Notes under the pieces: generated by a model
What the model saw: only the letters and a program-made list of their open reading frames with translations
Databases searched by the model: none
What the model was told of the DNA's origin: nothing
DNA from: CAG-103 sp048217285
GTDB taxonomy: Bacteria; Bacillota; Clostridia; Oscillospirales; Oscillospiraceae
NCBI GenBank assembly: GCA_048217285.1
Contig: DBFWVW010000067.1
Coordinates: 1-64,000, forward strand
Direction of reading: 5' to 3'
DNA length: 64,000 nt
In this document: one piece after another, positions 57,125-64,000 of the stretch
Numbering within the stretch: position 1 is the first letter of the stretch
Layout: every line of letters begins with the position of its first letter
Program-made: the position numbers and the translations under genes

Positions 57125-57601
57125 TTACCGATTGAGCAGCCAGATGCCGAGGTTCAGATAACCCGCGAACAGCAGCCAGAGCAGATACGGCGCGCTCAGC
57201 CATGCGGCTGTGGCATTGCGGCGGGAAAAATCCGCGATCATAAACAGCACGAGCACGATCAGCCCCACCAGCCAGAAAAACGCCGGGCCATGGGCTTTGA
57301 GCAGGAAAAACAGCACCGGCCACAGACCGTTGACGGCCAGCTGGATGCTCCACAGGGCAGTGGCCTCTTTGCGCGCGCGTCCGGAGCTGCTGCGCCAGAC
57401 GAGCCCCATGGCGATGCCCATGAGCAGGTACAGGATCGTCCACGCGATGGGAAACAGCCAGTCCGGCGGCGCGGCCGGCGGCTTCACCAGCAGGTCAAAG
57501 TCGGACATGCCCGCACGGGTGGCGAAGCTCGATGCGCCGCCGACGGCCAGCGCGATCGCGCAGAAGGCGACATATGGGCGGATGCGCTTCCATTTGTTCA
57601 A
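57125..57601 (-). CDS. tspO: TspO/MBR-family tryptophan-rich sensory protein
   Basis: 158 residues, five hydrophobic spans rich in Trp. Motifs: SFATRAGMSDFDLLVKPPAAPPDWLFPIAWTILYLLMGIA (the P-x-W-x-F-x-x-x-W-x-x-L-Y signature) and LQLAVNGLWPVLFF-type third span. The family binds tetrapyrroles and related ligands. A B12- or haem-linked function is possible but no gene nearby supports it directly. Confidence 0.94.
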   Translation of the reverse strand: MNKWKRIRPYVAFCAIALAVGGASSFATRAGMSDFDLLVKPPAAPPDWLFPIAWTILYLLMGIAMGLVWRSSSGRARKEATALWSIQLAVNGLWPVLFFLLKAHGPAFFWLVGLIVLVLFMIADFSRRNATAAWLSAPYLLWLLFAGYLNLGIWLLNR

Positions 57602-57718
57602 CTTGCATCACCTCGGACAGGATCAGGATGCTTTAGTTTATGTGCCGCCCTCTTGTAAAATACGTGCCGATCGTGGTAAACTATTTTCGCTATTTTGACA
57701 CAAACGGAGGTTGCCGAT

Positions 57719-58966
57719 ATGAATTACGAACACCTGATGCAGGCAGACCCGGAGCTGTACGCCTCCATGGAGCGAGAGCTTGGACGCCAGCGCGATCATC
57801 TGGAGCTGATCGCGTCCGAGAATTTCACGAGCCCGGCCGTCATGGAGACCGTGGGCAGCCACCTGACGAACAAATACGCCGAGGGCTATCCCGGCGCGCG
57901 CTATTACGGCGGCTGCGACTACGTCGATGAGGTCGAGCGCCTGGCGATTGACCGTGTGACGCGGCTCTTCGGCGCCGACCATGCCAACGTCCAGCCGCAC
58001 TCCGGCTCACAGGCGAACATGGCCGTGTATGCGGCGCTGCTGCAGCCGGGCGACCGCATCCTCGGTATGAATCTCTCCCACGGCGGGCATCTGACGCATG
58101 GCAGCAAGGCGTCTTTGTCCGGGAAATATTTCGAGGCGCATTTTTACGGTGTCGATCCCGAGACCGAAACCATTGACTACGACGCGCTTGCGCGTGTGGC
58201 TGAGGAGGTTCGCCCGAAGATCATCATTGCCGGGGCGAGCGCCTACCCGCGTGTGATCGACTTTGCACGCTTCCGTCAGGTCGCCGATTCCGTCGGCGCG
58301 TACCTGATGGTCGACATGGCGCACATCGGCGGCCTCGTCGCCGCGGGTGTGCACCCGAGCCCGGTGCCGTATGCCGATGTCGTCACCTGCACAACGCACA
58401 AGACCCTGCGCGGCCCGCGCGGCGCGATCATCCTCTGCCGGGACGAACTTGCCAAAAAGATCGACAGCGCCGTTTTCCCCGGCACGCAGGGCGGCCCGCT
58501 CATGCACGTTATCGCCGGCAAGGCGGTCTGCTTCGGTGAGGCGCTGCAGCCGGCCTTCCGCGCCTATCAGCAGCAGGTGGTCCGAAATGCCGCTGTGCTC
58601 GCCGAGACGCTGCAGCAGGGCGGCGTCCGCCTCGTCTCCGGCGGCACGGACAACCACCTCATGCTGGCCGATGTCTACAGTCGCGGCCGCACCGGCGCGC
58701 AGATGCAGGAGCTGCTCGACGCGGCGAACATTACCGCCAATAAGAACACCATCCCGTTCGACACGCAGTCCGTGCGTGTGACGAGCGGTGTGCGTCTCGG
58801 CACACCGGCCGTGACGACCCGCGGCATGGGTGAGAAGGAGATGCGCGAGATCGGCGCGCTCATCTGCCGCCTGATCGACGAGGGTGAGGCCGCCGTGCCC
58901 GCCGTGCGTGCGCAGGTACTGGATCTGTGCGCGCGCTTCCCGCTCTACCCGGACCTGCAGATGTAA
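57719..58966 (+). CDS. glyA: Serine hydroxymethyltransferase
   Basis: 415 residues, ATG 57719 with GGAGG at 57706-57710. Motifs: LELIASENFTSPAVME, NKYAEGYPGARYYGGCDYVD, HSGSQANMAVYAAL, and the PLP-lysine site VVTCTTHKTLRGPRGA. Interconverts serine and glycine with tetrahydrofolate, supplying one-carbon units. Full length; monocistronic with a strong terminator. Confidence 0.97.
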   Translation: MNYEHLMQADPELYASMERELGRQRDHLELIASENFTSPAVMETVGSHLTNKYAEGYPGARYYGGCDYVDEVERLAIDRVTRLFGADHANVQPHSGSQANMAVYAALLQPGDRILGMNLSHGGHLTHGSKASLSGKYFEAHFYGVDPETETIDYDALARVAEEVRPKIIIAGASAYPRVIDFARFRQVADSVGAYLMVDMAHIGGLVAAGVHPSPVPYADVVTCTTHKTLRGPRGAIILCRDELAKKIDSAVFPGTQGGPLMHVIAGKAVCFGEALQPAFRAYQQQVVRNAAVLAETLQQGGVRLVSGGTDNHLMLADVYSRGRTGAQMQELLDAANITANKNTIPFDTQSVRVTSGVRLGTPAVTTRGMGEKEMREIGALICRLIDEGEAAVPAVRAQVLDLCARFPLYPDLQM

Positions 58967-58980
58967 CATCCCAAAAGCGA

Positions 58981-59016
58981 AACCGCGCTCCCGTGGATCG
59001 GGAGCGCGGTTTTTTA
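58981..59016. terminator. Terminator between glyA and the Zn-domain membrane protein
   Basis: AACCGCGCTCCCG / CGGGAGCGCGGTT then TTTT. Confidence 0.9.
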
Positions 59017-59544
59017 TGGCTTGCACGTGCCGCAGGGCGCATAGCCAGCGGCCTGTGCCTGCGCAGCGCTGTCAAAGGTCACGAGGTTCTCGTCTTTGAT
59101 CTTGGCGGCGTATTGGCACGATGGGCGGTGATATTTCTTCGCCTTGCGGCTGGCGACATAGGTCGCTTCCTCCGTGTCGGATGCGGGCGTTTGCTCCGGT
59201 GTGGCGGTCGGCTCCGGTGTTTCGGCTTCCGGCGTCGGTGTGGTGGGAGGGGCGTCGCGTTCTGTTGTGATGATGACGGCGGCTGCCGGTGTCTGCTCCG
59301 CGCGCACGGTGACAAAGCCCGTGTACCCCACGGTGGCAGCGAGCACGAGCACCAGCTCCACGAACCACCATGTTTTCCACAGCCGCGCTGCACGCGGTGC
59401 ATATTGCAGCGCGAGCAATAGGGCTGCGGCCTCCAATGCCGCGAAGCCCCAGCCGACCAGCCCGCAGGCGAGCAGGACGATGCTCCCAATCGCGCAGACA
59501 CAGCCGCACAGCACTTTCCAAATACGGCACCACTCGATATGCAT
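59014..59544 (-). CDS. Membrane protein with an Ada-type zinc-binding tail
   Basis: 176 residues. Three hydrophobic segments near the N-terminus (VLCGCVCAIGSIVLLACGLVGWG, AALEAAALLLALQYA, WWFVELVLVLAATVGYTGFV), a Thr/Pro/Glu linker (PPTTPTPEAETPEPTATPEQ), and a C-terminal module ATYVASRKAKKYHRPSCQYA, then GYAPCGTCKP. The C...C-x-x-C module resembles the metal-binding domain found in Ada and in some secreted thermonuclease-type proteins. Probably displayed outside the cell on the Pro-rich stalk. Function unknown. Confidence 0.8.
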   Translation of the reverse strand: MHIEWCRIWKVLCGCVCAIGSIVLLACGLVGWGFAALEAAALLLALQYAPRAARLWKTWWFVELVLVLAATVGYTGFVTVRAEQTPAAAVIITTERDAPPTTPTPEAETPEPTATPEQTPASDTEEATYVASRKAKKYHRPSCQYAAKIKDENLVTFDSAAQAQAAGYAPCGTCKP

Positions 59545-59786
59545 CCCGTTTTCCCCCCCTCAAAGTAGCAAATGCGGATTTTCTTTCCTGCTGTTTCTCT
59601 CTATAAATTGTTTATTCTATCCGTTTCCGCAAAAAAATCAAGTCCTAAATGAAAAAAAGTCTTACCTTTTTGCAAATATTGTGTTAAACTATCTATCAGG
59701 GGGCAGGGTTGCGGCCGCGGTGCGGCTGCAATGCCGCCCCGCTTTGTTTGTTTTTGGTTTTGTTTGGCTGAGGAAAGGATATTCAG
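59545..59786. other. Intergenic region before the CarD-family gene
   Basis: AT-rich, then a T/G-rich stretch ahead of the start. A possible promoter is CTTACC (59661-59666), 18 bp, TAAACT (59685-59690). No further structure found. Confidence 0.4.
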
Positions 59787-60314
59787 ATGTACGAGATTGG
59801 TCAGTTGATCGTGTATGGCAACGAGGGTGTCTGCCGTGTGGAGGAGATCGGCACGCCGAAGATCTCCGGTGTGGACAAGCACCGGGACTACTATACGCTT
59901 GCCCCCATTTACCGGGAGGGCAAAGTGTTCACGCCTGTGGACAGCAAGGTGTTTATGCGGCCTGTGATCACGCGCGAGGAAGCGCTCACGCTGATTGACC
60001 GCATCCCGCAGATGACCGCGCAGGTCTATGAAAATTCCAACCTTCGCTTTCTCAACGAGCACTATCAACAGTGCATTCAGAACTATACCTGTGCAGATCT
60101 CCTGCAGCTGATCAAGGACGTGCGCGCCAAGCGCCGGCTGATGGCCGAGCGCGGCAAGAAGCTCGGCCTCGTGGACGAGCGCTATATGAAGCGCGCCGAG
60201 GAGATGCTCCACGGGGAGTTGGCCGTCGCGCTGGACATGACACGCGAGCAGGTGCCGCAGTTCATCGCGGACGCGCTCGGCGACGCGGACGAGCCCGAGG
60301 CCGCCCTCGCCTGA
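59787..60314 (+). CDS. CarD-family transcriptional regulator
   Basis: 175 residues, ATG 59787 with AAAGGA upstream. N-terminal RNA-polymerase-interacting Tudor-like domain (MYEIGQLIVYGNEGVCRVEEIG; YYTLAPIYREGKVFTPVDS) and a helical DNA-binding C-terminal domain from about residue 65 (SNLRFLNEHYQQCIQNYTCA; LMAERGKKLGLVDERYMKRAEEMLHGE). CarD/CdnL proteins stabilise open promoter complexes. Acidic C-terminal end. Confidence 0.93.
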   Translation: MYEIGQLIVYGNEGVCRVEEIGTPKISGVDKHRDYYTLAPIYREGKVFTPVDSKVFMRPVITREEALTLIDRIPQMTAQVYENSNLRFLNEHYQQCIQNYTCADLLQLIKDVRAKRRLMAERGKKLGLVDERYMKRAEEMLHGELAVALDMTREQVPQFIADALGDADEPEAALA

Positions 60315-60326
60315 ATCGAGACCCCC

Positions 60327-60362
60327 AATCCCGCCGGACACGGTGTCCGGCGGGATTTTTTG
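60327..60362 (+). terminator. Terminator after the CarD-family gene
   Basis: AATCCCGCCGGACA / TGTCCGGCGGGATT then TTTTT. Confidence 0.92.
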
Positions 60363-60372
60363 CATTTCGGTC

Positions 60373-60429
60373 TTGACAGACGGGCAAACTGCGTGTATGC
60401 TACGGCTTGAATTCGGGATTCATTCCCGA
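60373..60429 (+). promoter_or_regulatory. zur-znu promoter and candidate Zur operator
   Basis: TTGACA (60373-60378), 17-bp spacer, TATGCT (60396-60401). TCGGGA-TTCAT-TCCCGA (60413-60429) lies at the transcription start, flanked by AAT/ATT; suited to a Fur-family dimer. Confidence 0.65.
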
Positions 60430-60444
60430 TTTGGAGGCGAAACC

Positions 60445-60858
60445 ATGCGAAACAGTTATCACACGCAGCAGCGCTGTGCGCTGCTGGCGTTTTTGTCCGC
60501 GCACGCGGACGAGCAGTTCACGGTCGAGCAGTTGCTCGCGGCTATGGGCGATGGCGCTCCCGGCCGCAGCACGGTCTACCGTGCGCTCGACCGGCTGGTC
60601 GAGGAGGGCACCGTGCGCCGCTTTGCGCCCGAGAGCAGCGGCAGCGCGACCTATCAGGCCATGGACCCCGGCCATTGCGACGCGCACCTGCACCTCAAAT
60701 GCGTCGATTGTGGGCGGCTGATCCATCTGGACGAAGGCGTGTCCGATGCGCTGCAGTCGGATCTGCTGCGCGCAGCCGGCTTCACGGTCGACGGCCGCAG
60801 CACGACGATCTATGGCACCTGCGCCGCCTGCGGCAGAAAGCGTGATGGCCGTGCGTAA
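60445..60858 (+). CDS. zur: Fur-family metalloregulator, probably Zur
   Basis: 137 residues, ATG 60445 with TTGGAGG. N-terminal winged helix (FTVEQLLAAMGDGAPGRSTV, then YRALDRLVEEGTVRRF) and dimerisation domain with DAHLHLKCVDCGRLIH and CAACGRK (structural zinc Cys pairs). Lies at the head of znuACB and its stop overlaps the znuA start by 14 bases, so zinc is the expected effector. When zinc is replete it would shut the operon down, including itself. Confidence 0.9.
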   Translation: MRNSYHTQQRCALLAFLSAHADEQFTVEQLLAAMGDGAPGRSTVYRALDRLVEEGTVRRFAPESSGSATYQAMDPGHCDAHLHLKCVDCGRLIHLDEGVSDALQSDLLRAAGFTVDGRSTTIYGTCAACGRKRDGRA

Positions 60859-61810
60859 GATCCTGTGTGTGCTGCTGGCGGCGGTGCTGGCCGTGTCTGC
60901 GTTTTCGGGCTGCACCGTGCAGCAAAACCCGGATGTGGATGACGGCAAGCTCCACGTCGTCACGACGATCTTTGCTCCTTACGATTTCGCGCGCCAGGTT
61001 GGCGGGGACGATGTGTCGGTCACGATGCTGCTGCGCCCCGGCTGTGAGGTGCATTCCTATGAGCCGACGCCAAAGGATATCATCGCCATACGCAATGCTG
61101 ACGTGTTCGTCTATGTCGGCGGCGAGTCGGACGCGTGGGTCAAGACCGTGCTCGACGGTGTGGACAACCCGAACCTGCGCGTCGTGACGCTCATGGATTG
61201 CGTGGAGCTGCTCGATGAGGAGACCGTCGAGGGTATGCAGACGGAAAAGCACGGCCACGACCATGCGGATGCGCACGATACGGAGCCGGATGAGCACGTC
61301 TGGACGTCCCCGCGCAACGCGGCGCGCATCTGTCAGAAACTCGCCGACACGTTCGCTGGGGCGGACAGCGCGCACGCTGCGGATTATGCACAGCGGTGTG
61401 GGGATTATGTAGAGAAGCTGAACCAATTGGATGCGGAATTTCAGGACGTAGTGGAGCGCGCTGCGCGAAAAACAGTGGTTTTTGCAGACAGGTTCCCATT
61501 GCGGTATTTTGCCGATGCCTACGGACTGGACTATTATGCCGCCTATCCCGGCTGCGCGGATGCGGCCGAGCCCTCGGCGGCCATGGTGGCGTTTCTGATC
61601 GACAAGGTGCGCGCGGAAGGCATCCCGGTCGTGTTCACGATCGAGCTTTCCAACGGCAAGCTCGCCGACACGATCTGTGAGGCCACGGGCGCGAAAAAAC
61701 TGAAGTTTGCGACCTGCCACAATGTGACGGCGCAGGCATTTGCAGACGGCGCGACGTACCTGCAGCTCATGGAGCACAACGTACAGGCGCTGCGGGAGGC
61801 GTTGAATTAA
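60845..61810 (+). CDS. znuA: Zinc ABC transporter substrate-binding lipoprotein
   Basis: 321 residues, ATG 60845. Lipoprotein signal with lipobox (AVLAVSAFSGC, Cys 22). ZnuA/TroA-type fold: HVVTTIFAPYDFARQVGGDD, GCEVHSYEPTPKDIIAIRNAD (first metal His), the His/Asp-rich loop HGHDHADAHDTEPDEH typical of zinc-specific members, and later metal ligands. Delivers Zn2+ to ZnuBC. Confidence 0.94.
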   Translation: MAVRKILCVLLAAVLAVSAFSGCTVQQNPDVDDGKLHVVTTIFAPYDFARQVGGDDVSVTMLLRPGCEVHSYEPTPKDIIAIRNADVFVYVGGESDAWVKTVLDGVDNPNLRVVTLMDCVELLDEETVEGMQTEKHGHDHADAHDTEPDEHVWTSPRNAARICQKLADTFAGADSAHAADYAQRCGDYVEKLNQLDAEFQDVVERAARKTVVFADRFPLRYFADAYGLDYYAAYPGCADAAEPSAAMVAFLIDKVRAEGIPVVFTIELSNGKLADTICEATGAKKLKFATCHNVTAQAFADGATYLQLMEHNVQALREALN

Positions 61811-62518
61811 ATGGCACTCATTACTTGTGAACACGTCTGCCTCGGTTACGACGGGCAGACGGTGCTGCGCGATGTGAACTTTACGGTCTCGCGCGGCGAT
61901 CTGCTGTGCGTGGTCGGTGAAAACGGTTCCGGCAAGTCCACGCTCATCAAGGGCCTGCTCGGCCTGAAGGTACCGGAGCAGGGCAGCATCACGCTTGGCG
62001 ACGGTCTTGTGCGCAACGAGATCGGCTATCTGCCGCAGCAGACGCAGCTCCAGCGCGACTTTCCCGCGAGCGTGGCGGAGGTCGTGCGCTCGGGCTGCAT
62101 CAACCAGATGCATGGCCGCCCGTTTTATTCACGGGCCGACCGCGCCCGCGCGCAGGAAAACATGGAGCGCATGGGCATCGAGGATCTGGCAAATCGGAGC
62201 TATCAGGCGCTCTCCGGCGGCCAGCAGCAGCGCGTGCTGCTCGCGCGCGCCCTGTGCGCCACGCGTAAGCTTCTGCTGCTCGACGAGCCGGTCACGGGCC
62301 TCGACCCCGTGGCGACGGGAGAACTGTATAACCTCATCAAGCTCGTGAACCTCTGCAGCGGCATCACGGTCATCATGGTCACGCACGATATCGACGCCGC
62401 GCTGCGCTACGCCACGCACGTGCTGCATCTGGGACACCAGCAGCTCTTTTTCGGCACGGCGGCGGAGTATAAGCAGAGTGATGCCGCGCGCCGGTTCCTG
62501 GGAGGGCGGAAATTATGA
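61811..62518 (+). CDS. znuC: Zinc ABC transporter ATPase
   Basis: 235 residues. Walker A VGENGSGKSTLIKGLLG, Q-loop GYLPQQTQ, signature LSGGQQQRVLLARAL, Walker B LLLLDEPVTGLDP, H-loop VTHDID. ATG directly follows the znuA stop. Overlaps znuB by 4 bases. Confidence 0.96.
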   Translation: MALITCEHVCLGYDGQTVLRDVNFTVSRGDLLCVVGENGSGKSTLIKGLLGLKVPEQGSITLGDGLVRNEIGYLPQQTQLQRDFPASVAEVVRSGCINQMHGRPFYSRADRARAQENMERMGIEDLANRSYQALSGGQQQRVLLARALCATRKLLLLDEPVTGLDPVATGELYNLIKLVNLCSGITVIMVTHDIDAALRYATHVLHLGHQQLFFGTAAEYKQSDAARRFLGGRKL

Positions 62519-63342
62519 ACGTAATTGCCGAAATGCTGTCGTATCCGTTTCTGATGCGCGCGCTCGTCGTGGGCGTGCTTGTGTCGCTGTGTGCGTCTTT
62601 GCTCGGCGTGTCGCTCGTGCTCAAGCGCTATTCCATGATCGGCGACGGGCTGAGCCATGTCGGCTTCGGCGCGCTTGCGATCGCGACGGCGCTCAATCTT
62701 GCACCGCTGGCCGTGGCGGTGCCGGTCGTGGTCGTGGCGGCGTTTTTGCTGCTGCGCCTGTCGCAAAACGGTAAGCTCAAGGGTGACGCCGCGATCGCAC
62801 TGCTCTCGAGCAGCGCGCTGGCCATCGGCGTGATGACCGTGTCCGTGACGAGCGGCATGAACACCGATGTGAATAACTATATGTTCGGCAGCATCCTGTC
62901 GCTGTCGTCGGCTGACCTGCGCCTGAGCCTGATTTTGTCGGCGGCGGTGCTGGCGCTGTTCGTGCTGTGCTATCCGCGCATTTTTGCCGTCACGTTCGAC
63001 GAGACGTTCTCGCGCGCGACCGGTGTGCACACACAGGCGTATAATATGCTTCTGGCGGTGCTTACGGCGGTCACGATCGTGCTGGGTATGCGTATGATGG
63101 GCGCACTGCTCATCTCGAGTCTCATCATCTTCCCGGCGCTGACGGCCATGCGCGTGTGCGGCACGTTCCGTTCGGTCACGATCTGCGCGGCCGTGGTGTC
63201 GGTGGTGAATTTCCTGCTCGGCATGGTGCTGTCCTACGTGCTCGAGACGCCGTCCGGCGCGAGCGTTGTGGTGGTCGATCTTGTGGTGTTCCTGCTCTTT
63301 TGCGGGCTACAGCGGATCCGGTGCCGCGTGAAAAAGGGATAA
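62515..63342 (+). CDS. znuB: Zinc ABC transporter permease
   Basis: 275 residues, eight or so spans of the ABC-3 family: FLMRALVVGVLVSLCASLLG, SLVLKRYSMIGDGLSHVGFGALAIATAL (the conserved cytoplasmic coupling region), then FAVTFDETFSRATGV and LLISSLIIFPALTAM. Last gene of zur-znuACB. Confidence 0.96.
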   Translation: MNVIAEMLSYPFLMRALVVGVLVSLCASLLGVSLVLKRYSMIGDGLSHVGFGALAIATALNLAPLAVAVPVVVVAAFLLLRLSQNGKLKGDAAIALLSSSALAIGVMTVSVTSGMNTDVNNYMFGSILSLSSADLRLSLILSAAVLALFVLCYPRIFAVTFDETFSRATGVHTQAYNMLLAVLTAVTIVLGMRMMGALLISSLIIFPALTAMRVCGTFRSVTICAAVVSVVNFLLGMVLSYVLETPSGASVVVVDLVVFLLFCGLQRIRCRVKKG

Positions 63343-63345
63343 GGC

Positions 63346-63379
63346 AAAGCGGCGGCTCCGGTCGGAGCCGCCGCTTTTG
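63346..63379. terminator. Terminator between znuB and sigE
   Basis: AAAGCGGCGGCTCCG-GT-CGGAGCCGCCGCTTT; bidirectional. Confidence 0.9.
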
Positions 63380-63385
63380 ATCGTA

Positions 63386-64000
63386 TCAGCACTGCATTTG
63401 CTTGAGCATTTCCTGACGCAGGTGCGCGATGATGCGCTTTTCCAGCCGGCTGATGTAGCTCTGCGAGATGCCCAGCAGGTCCGCGACCTCCTTTTGCGTT
63501 GCCTCATGGGCACCGCCGATGCCGAAGCGCAGCAGGATGATCTGCCGGTCACGCTCGCCCAACGTTTCGATGGCGCGCAGGAGCATGGCGCGCTCGGCGT
63601 CGTCCTCGAGCGGGCGGCTGACAGCGTCGGCGTCCGTGCCGAGAATGTCCGAGAGCAGCAGCTCGTTGCCGTCCCAGTCGGTGTTGAGCGGCTCGTCGAT
63701 GCTTACCTCCGTTTTCTGCGCGCTGCATTTGCGCAGGTACATGAGGATCTCGTTTTCGATGCAGCGCGAGGCGTAGGTCGCGAGCTTGATGTTCTTGTCC
63801 GGCTTGAAGGTATGGATGGCTTTGACAAGGCCGATCGTGCCGATCGAGATCAGGTCCTCGATGTGGATGCCCGTGTTTTCAAACCGGCGCGCGATGTATA
63901 CCACCAGCCGCAGATTGTGCTCGATGAGCAGGGAGGCGGCCTCCTCGCTCCCGGCAGCGAGCGCCTGAATGGCCCGCTGCTCGGCCTCACGGTCGAGCGG
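63386..64000 (-). CDS. sigE: Sporulation sigma factor SigE, partial
   Basis: 204 residues of the C-terminal part are present; the start is beyond the window edge. Region 2: LIEHNLRLVVYIARRFENTG, IHIEDLISIGTIGLVKAIHT, KIKLATYASRCIENEILMYL (with NIKLATYASRCIENEI here); then DEPLNTDWDGNELLLSDILGTD, which is distinctive of SigE among sporulation sigmas, and region 4 RQIILLRFGIGGAHEATQKE, VADLLGISQSYISRLEKRII. It drives early mother-cell gene expression. The pro-peptide and any spoIIGA neighbour lie outside. Confidence 0.94.
   Translation of the reverse strand, partial: PLDREAEQRAIQALAAGSEEAASLLIEHNLRLVVYIARRFENTGIHIEDLISIGTIGLVKAIHTFKPDKNIKLATYASRCIENEILMYLRKCSAQKTEVSIDEPLNTDWDGNELLLSDILGTDADAVSRPLEDDAERAMLLRAIETLGERDRQIILLRFGIGGAHEATQKEVADLLGISQSYISRLEKRIIAHLRQEMLKQMQC

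Overview
The window (about 60% GC by eye) looks like a chromosomal segment of an anaerobic, spore-forming Clostridia member, most likely a gut Oscillospiraceae/Ruminococcaceae-type bacterium. The evidence is a scattered sporulation set (spoVAC, spmAB, spoIID, sigE), pyruvate:ferredoxin oxidoreductase, a 2[4Fe-4S] ferredoxin, 2-hydroxyacyl-CoA dehydratase genes, SLH-domain surface proteins and AbrB. No rRNA, tRNA, CRISPR array, prophage or IS transposase was seen. Species-level placement cannot be made from this sequence alone.

Layout. 1-2.8 kb: the 3' end of a dehydratase activator with a small membrane protein, then spoVAC, ogt and small ORFs. 2.3-8.5 kb: DUF1934-argS, spmAB, abrB facing rsmI and a tRNA-type methyltransferase (B. 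subtilis yabB-yabC-abrB synteny), and ferredoxin. 8.6-18.7 kb: clpC, a hotdog thioesterase, spoIID, a three-gene DUF5058/membrane/M20 peptidase operon, and yloU-fakA. 19-25.9 kb: nifJ, a small HNH gene between two copies of a dispersed repeat, mscS, and rpsF-ssb-rpsR. 26-37.4 kb: a LysR gene with a divergent tiny membrane protein; two consecutive cobalamin riboswitches, each driving a secreted protein with a DUF4430 (transcobalamin-like) domain and SLH repeats; then an opposing operon ecfA1-ecfA2-ecfT-S component-methyltransferase. 37.4-44.5 kb: a YugP-type membrane protease, a BceRSAB-type module and a CBS pyrophosphatase. 44.8-48.4 kb: a 2-hydroxyacyl-CoA dehydratase pair, a second small membrane protein related to the one at position 153, and a GntR regulator. 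48.5-52.8 kb: TetR with a damaged TauE/SafE gene, then a niacin salvage unit (pncB, niaR, and a PTS_EIIC_2-type transporter behind a perfect 40-bp palindrome). 53-64 kb: split transketolase, a GHMP sugar kinase, an EEP-family nuclease, tspO, glyA, a CarD-family regulator, zur-znuACB and the start-side-truncated sigE.

How the parts fit. The most distinctive block is 27.6-37.3 kb. Two near-identical B12 riboswitches with terminator platforms control cell-wall-attached proteins whose C-terminal ligand-binding domain belongs to the transcobalamin-like family. They lie next to a complete ECF importer of unknown substrate. This suggests a Gram-positive surface capture-and-import route for corrinoids; that is an inference. 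The second distinctive theme is a family of about 50-residue single-span membrane proteins, one after a dehydratase activator and one after the dehydratase subunits. The two members share a Y-x-F-N-L-D-x-K core. The third is a niacin circuit in which the NiaR repressor, nicotinate phosphoribosyltransferase and a putative niacin carrier sit together with an apparent operator.
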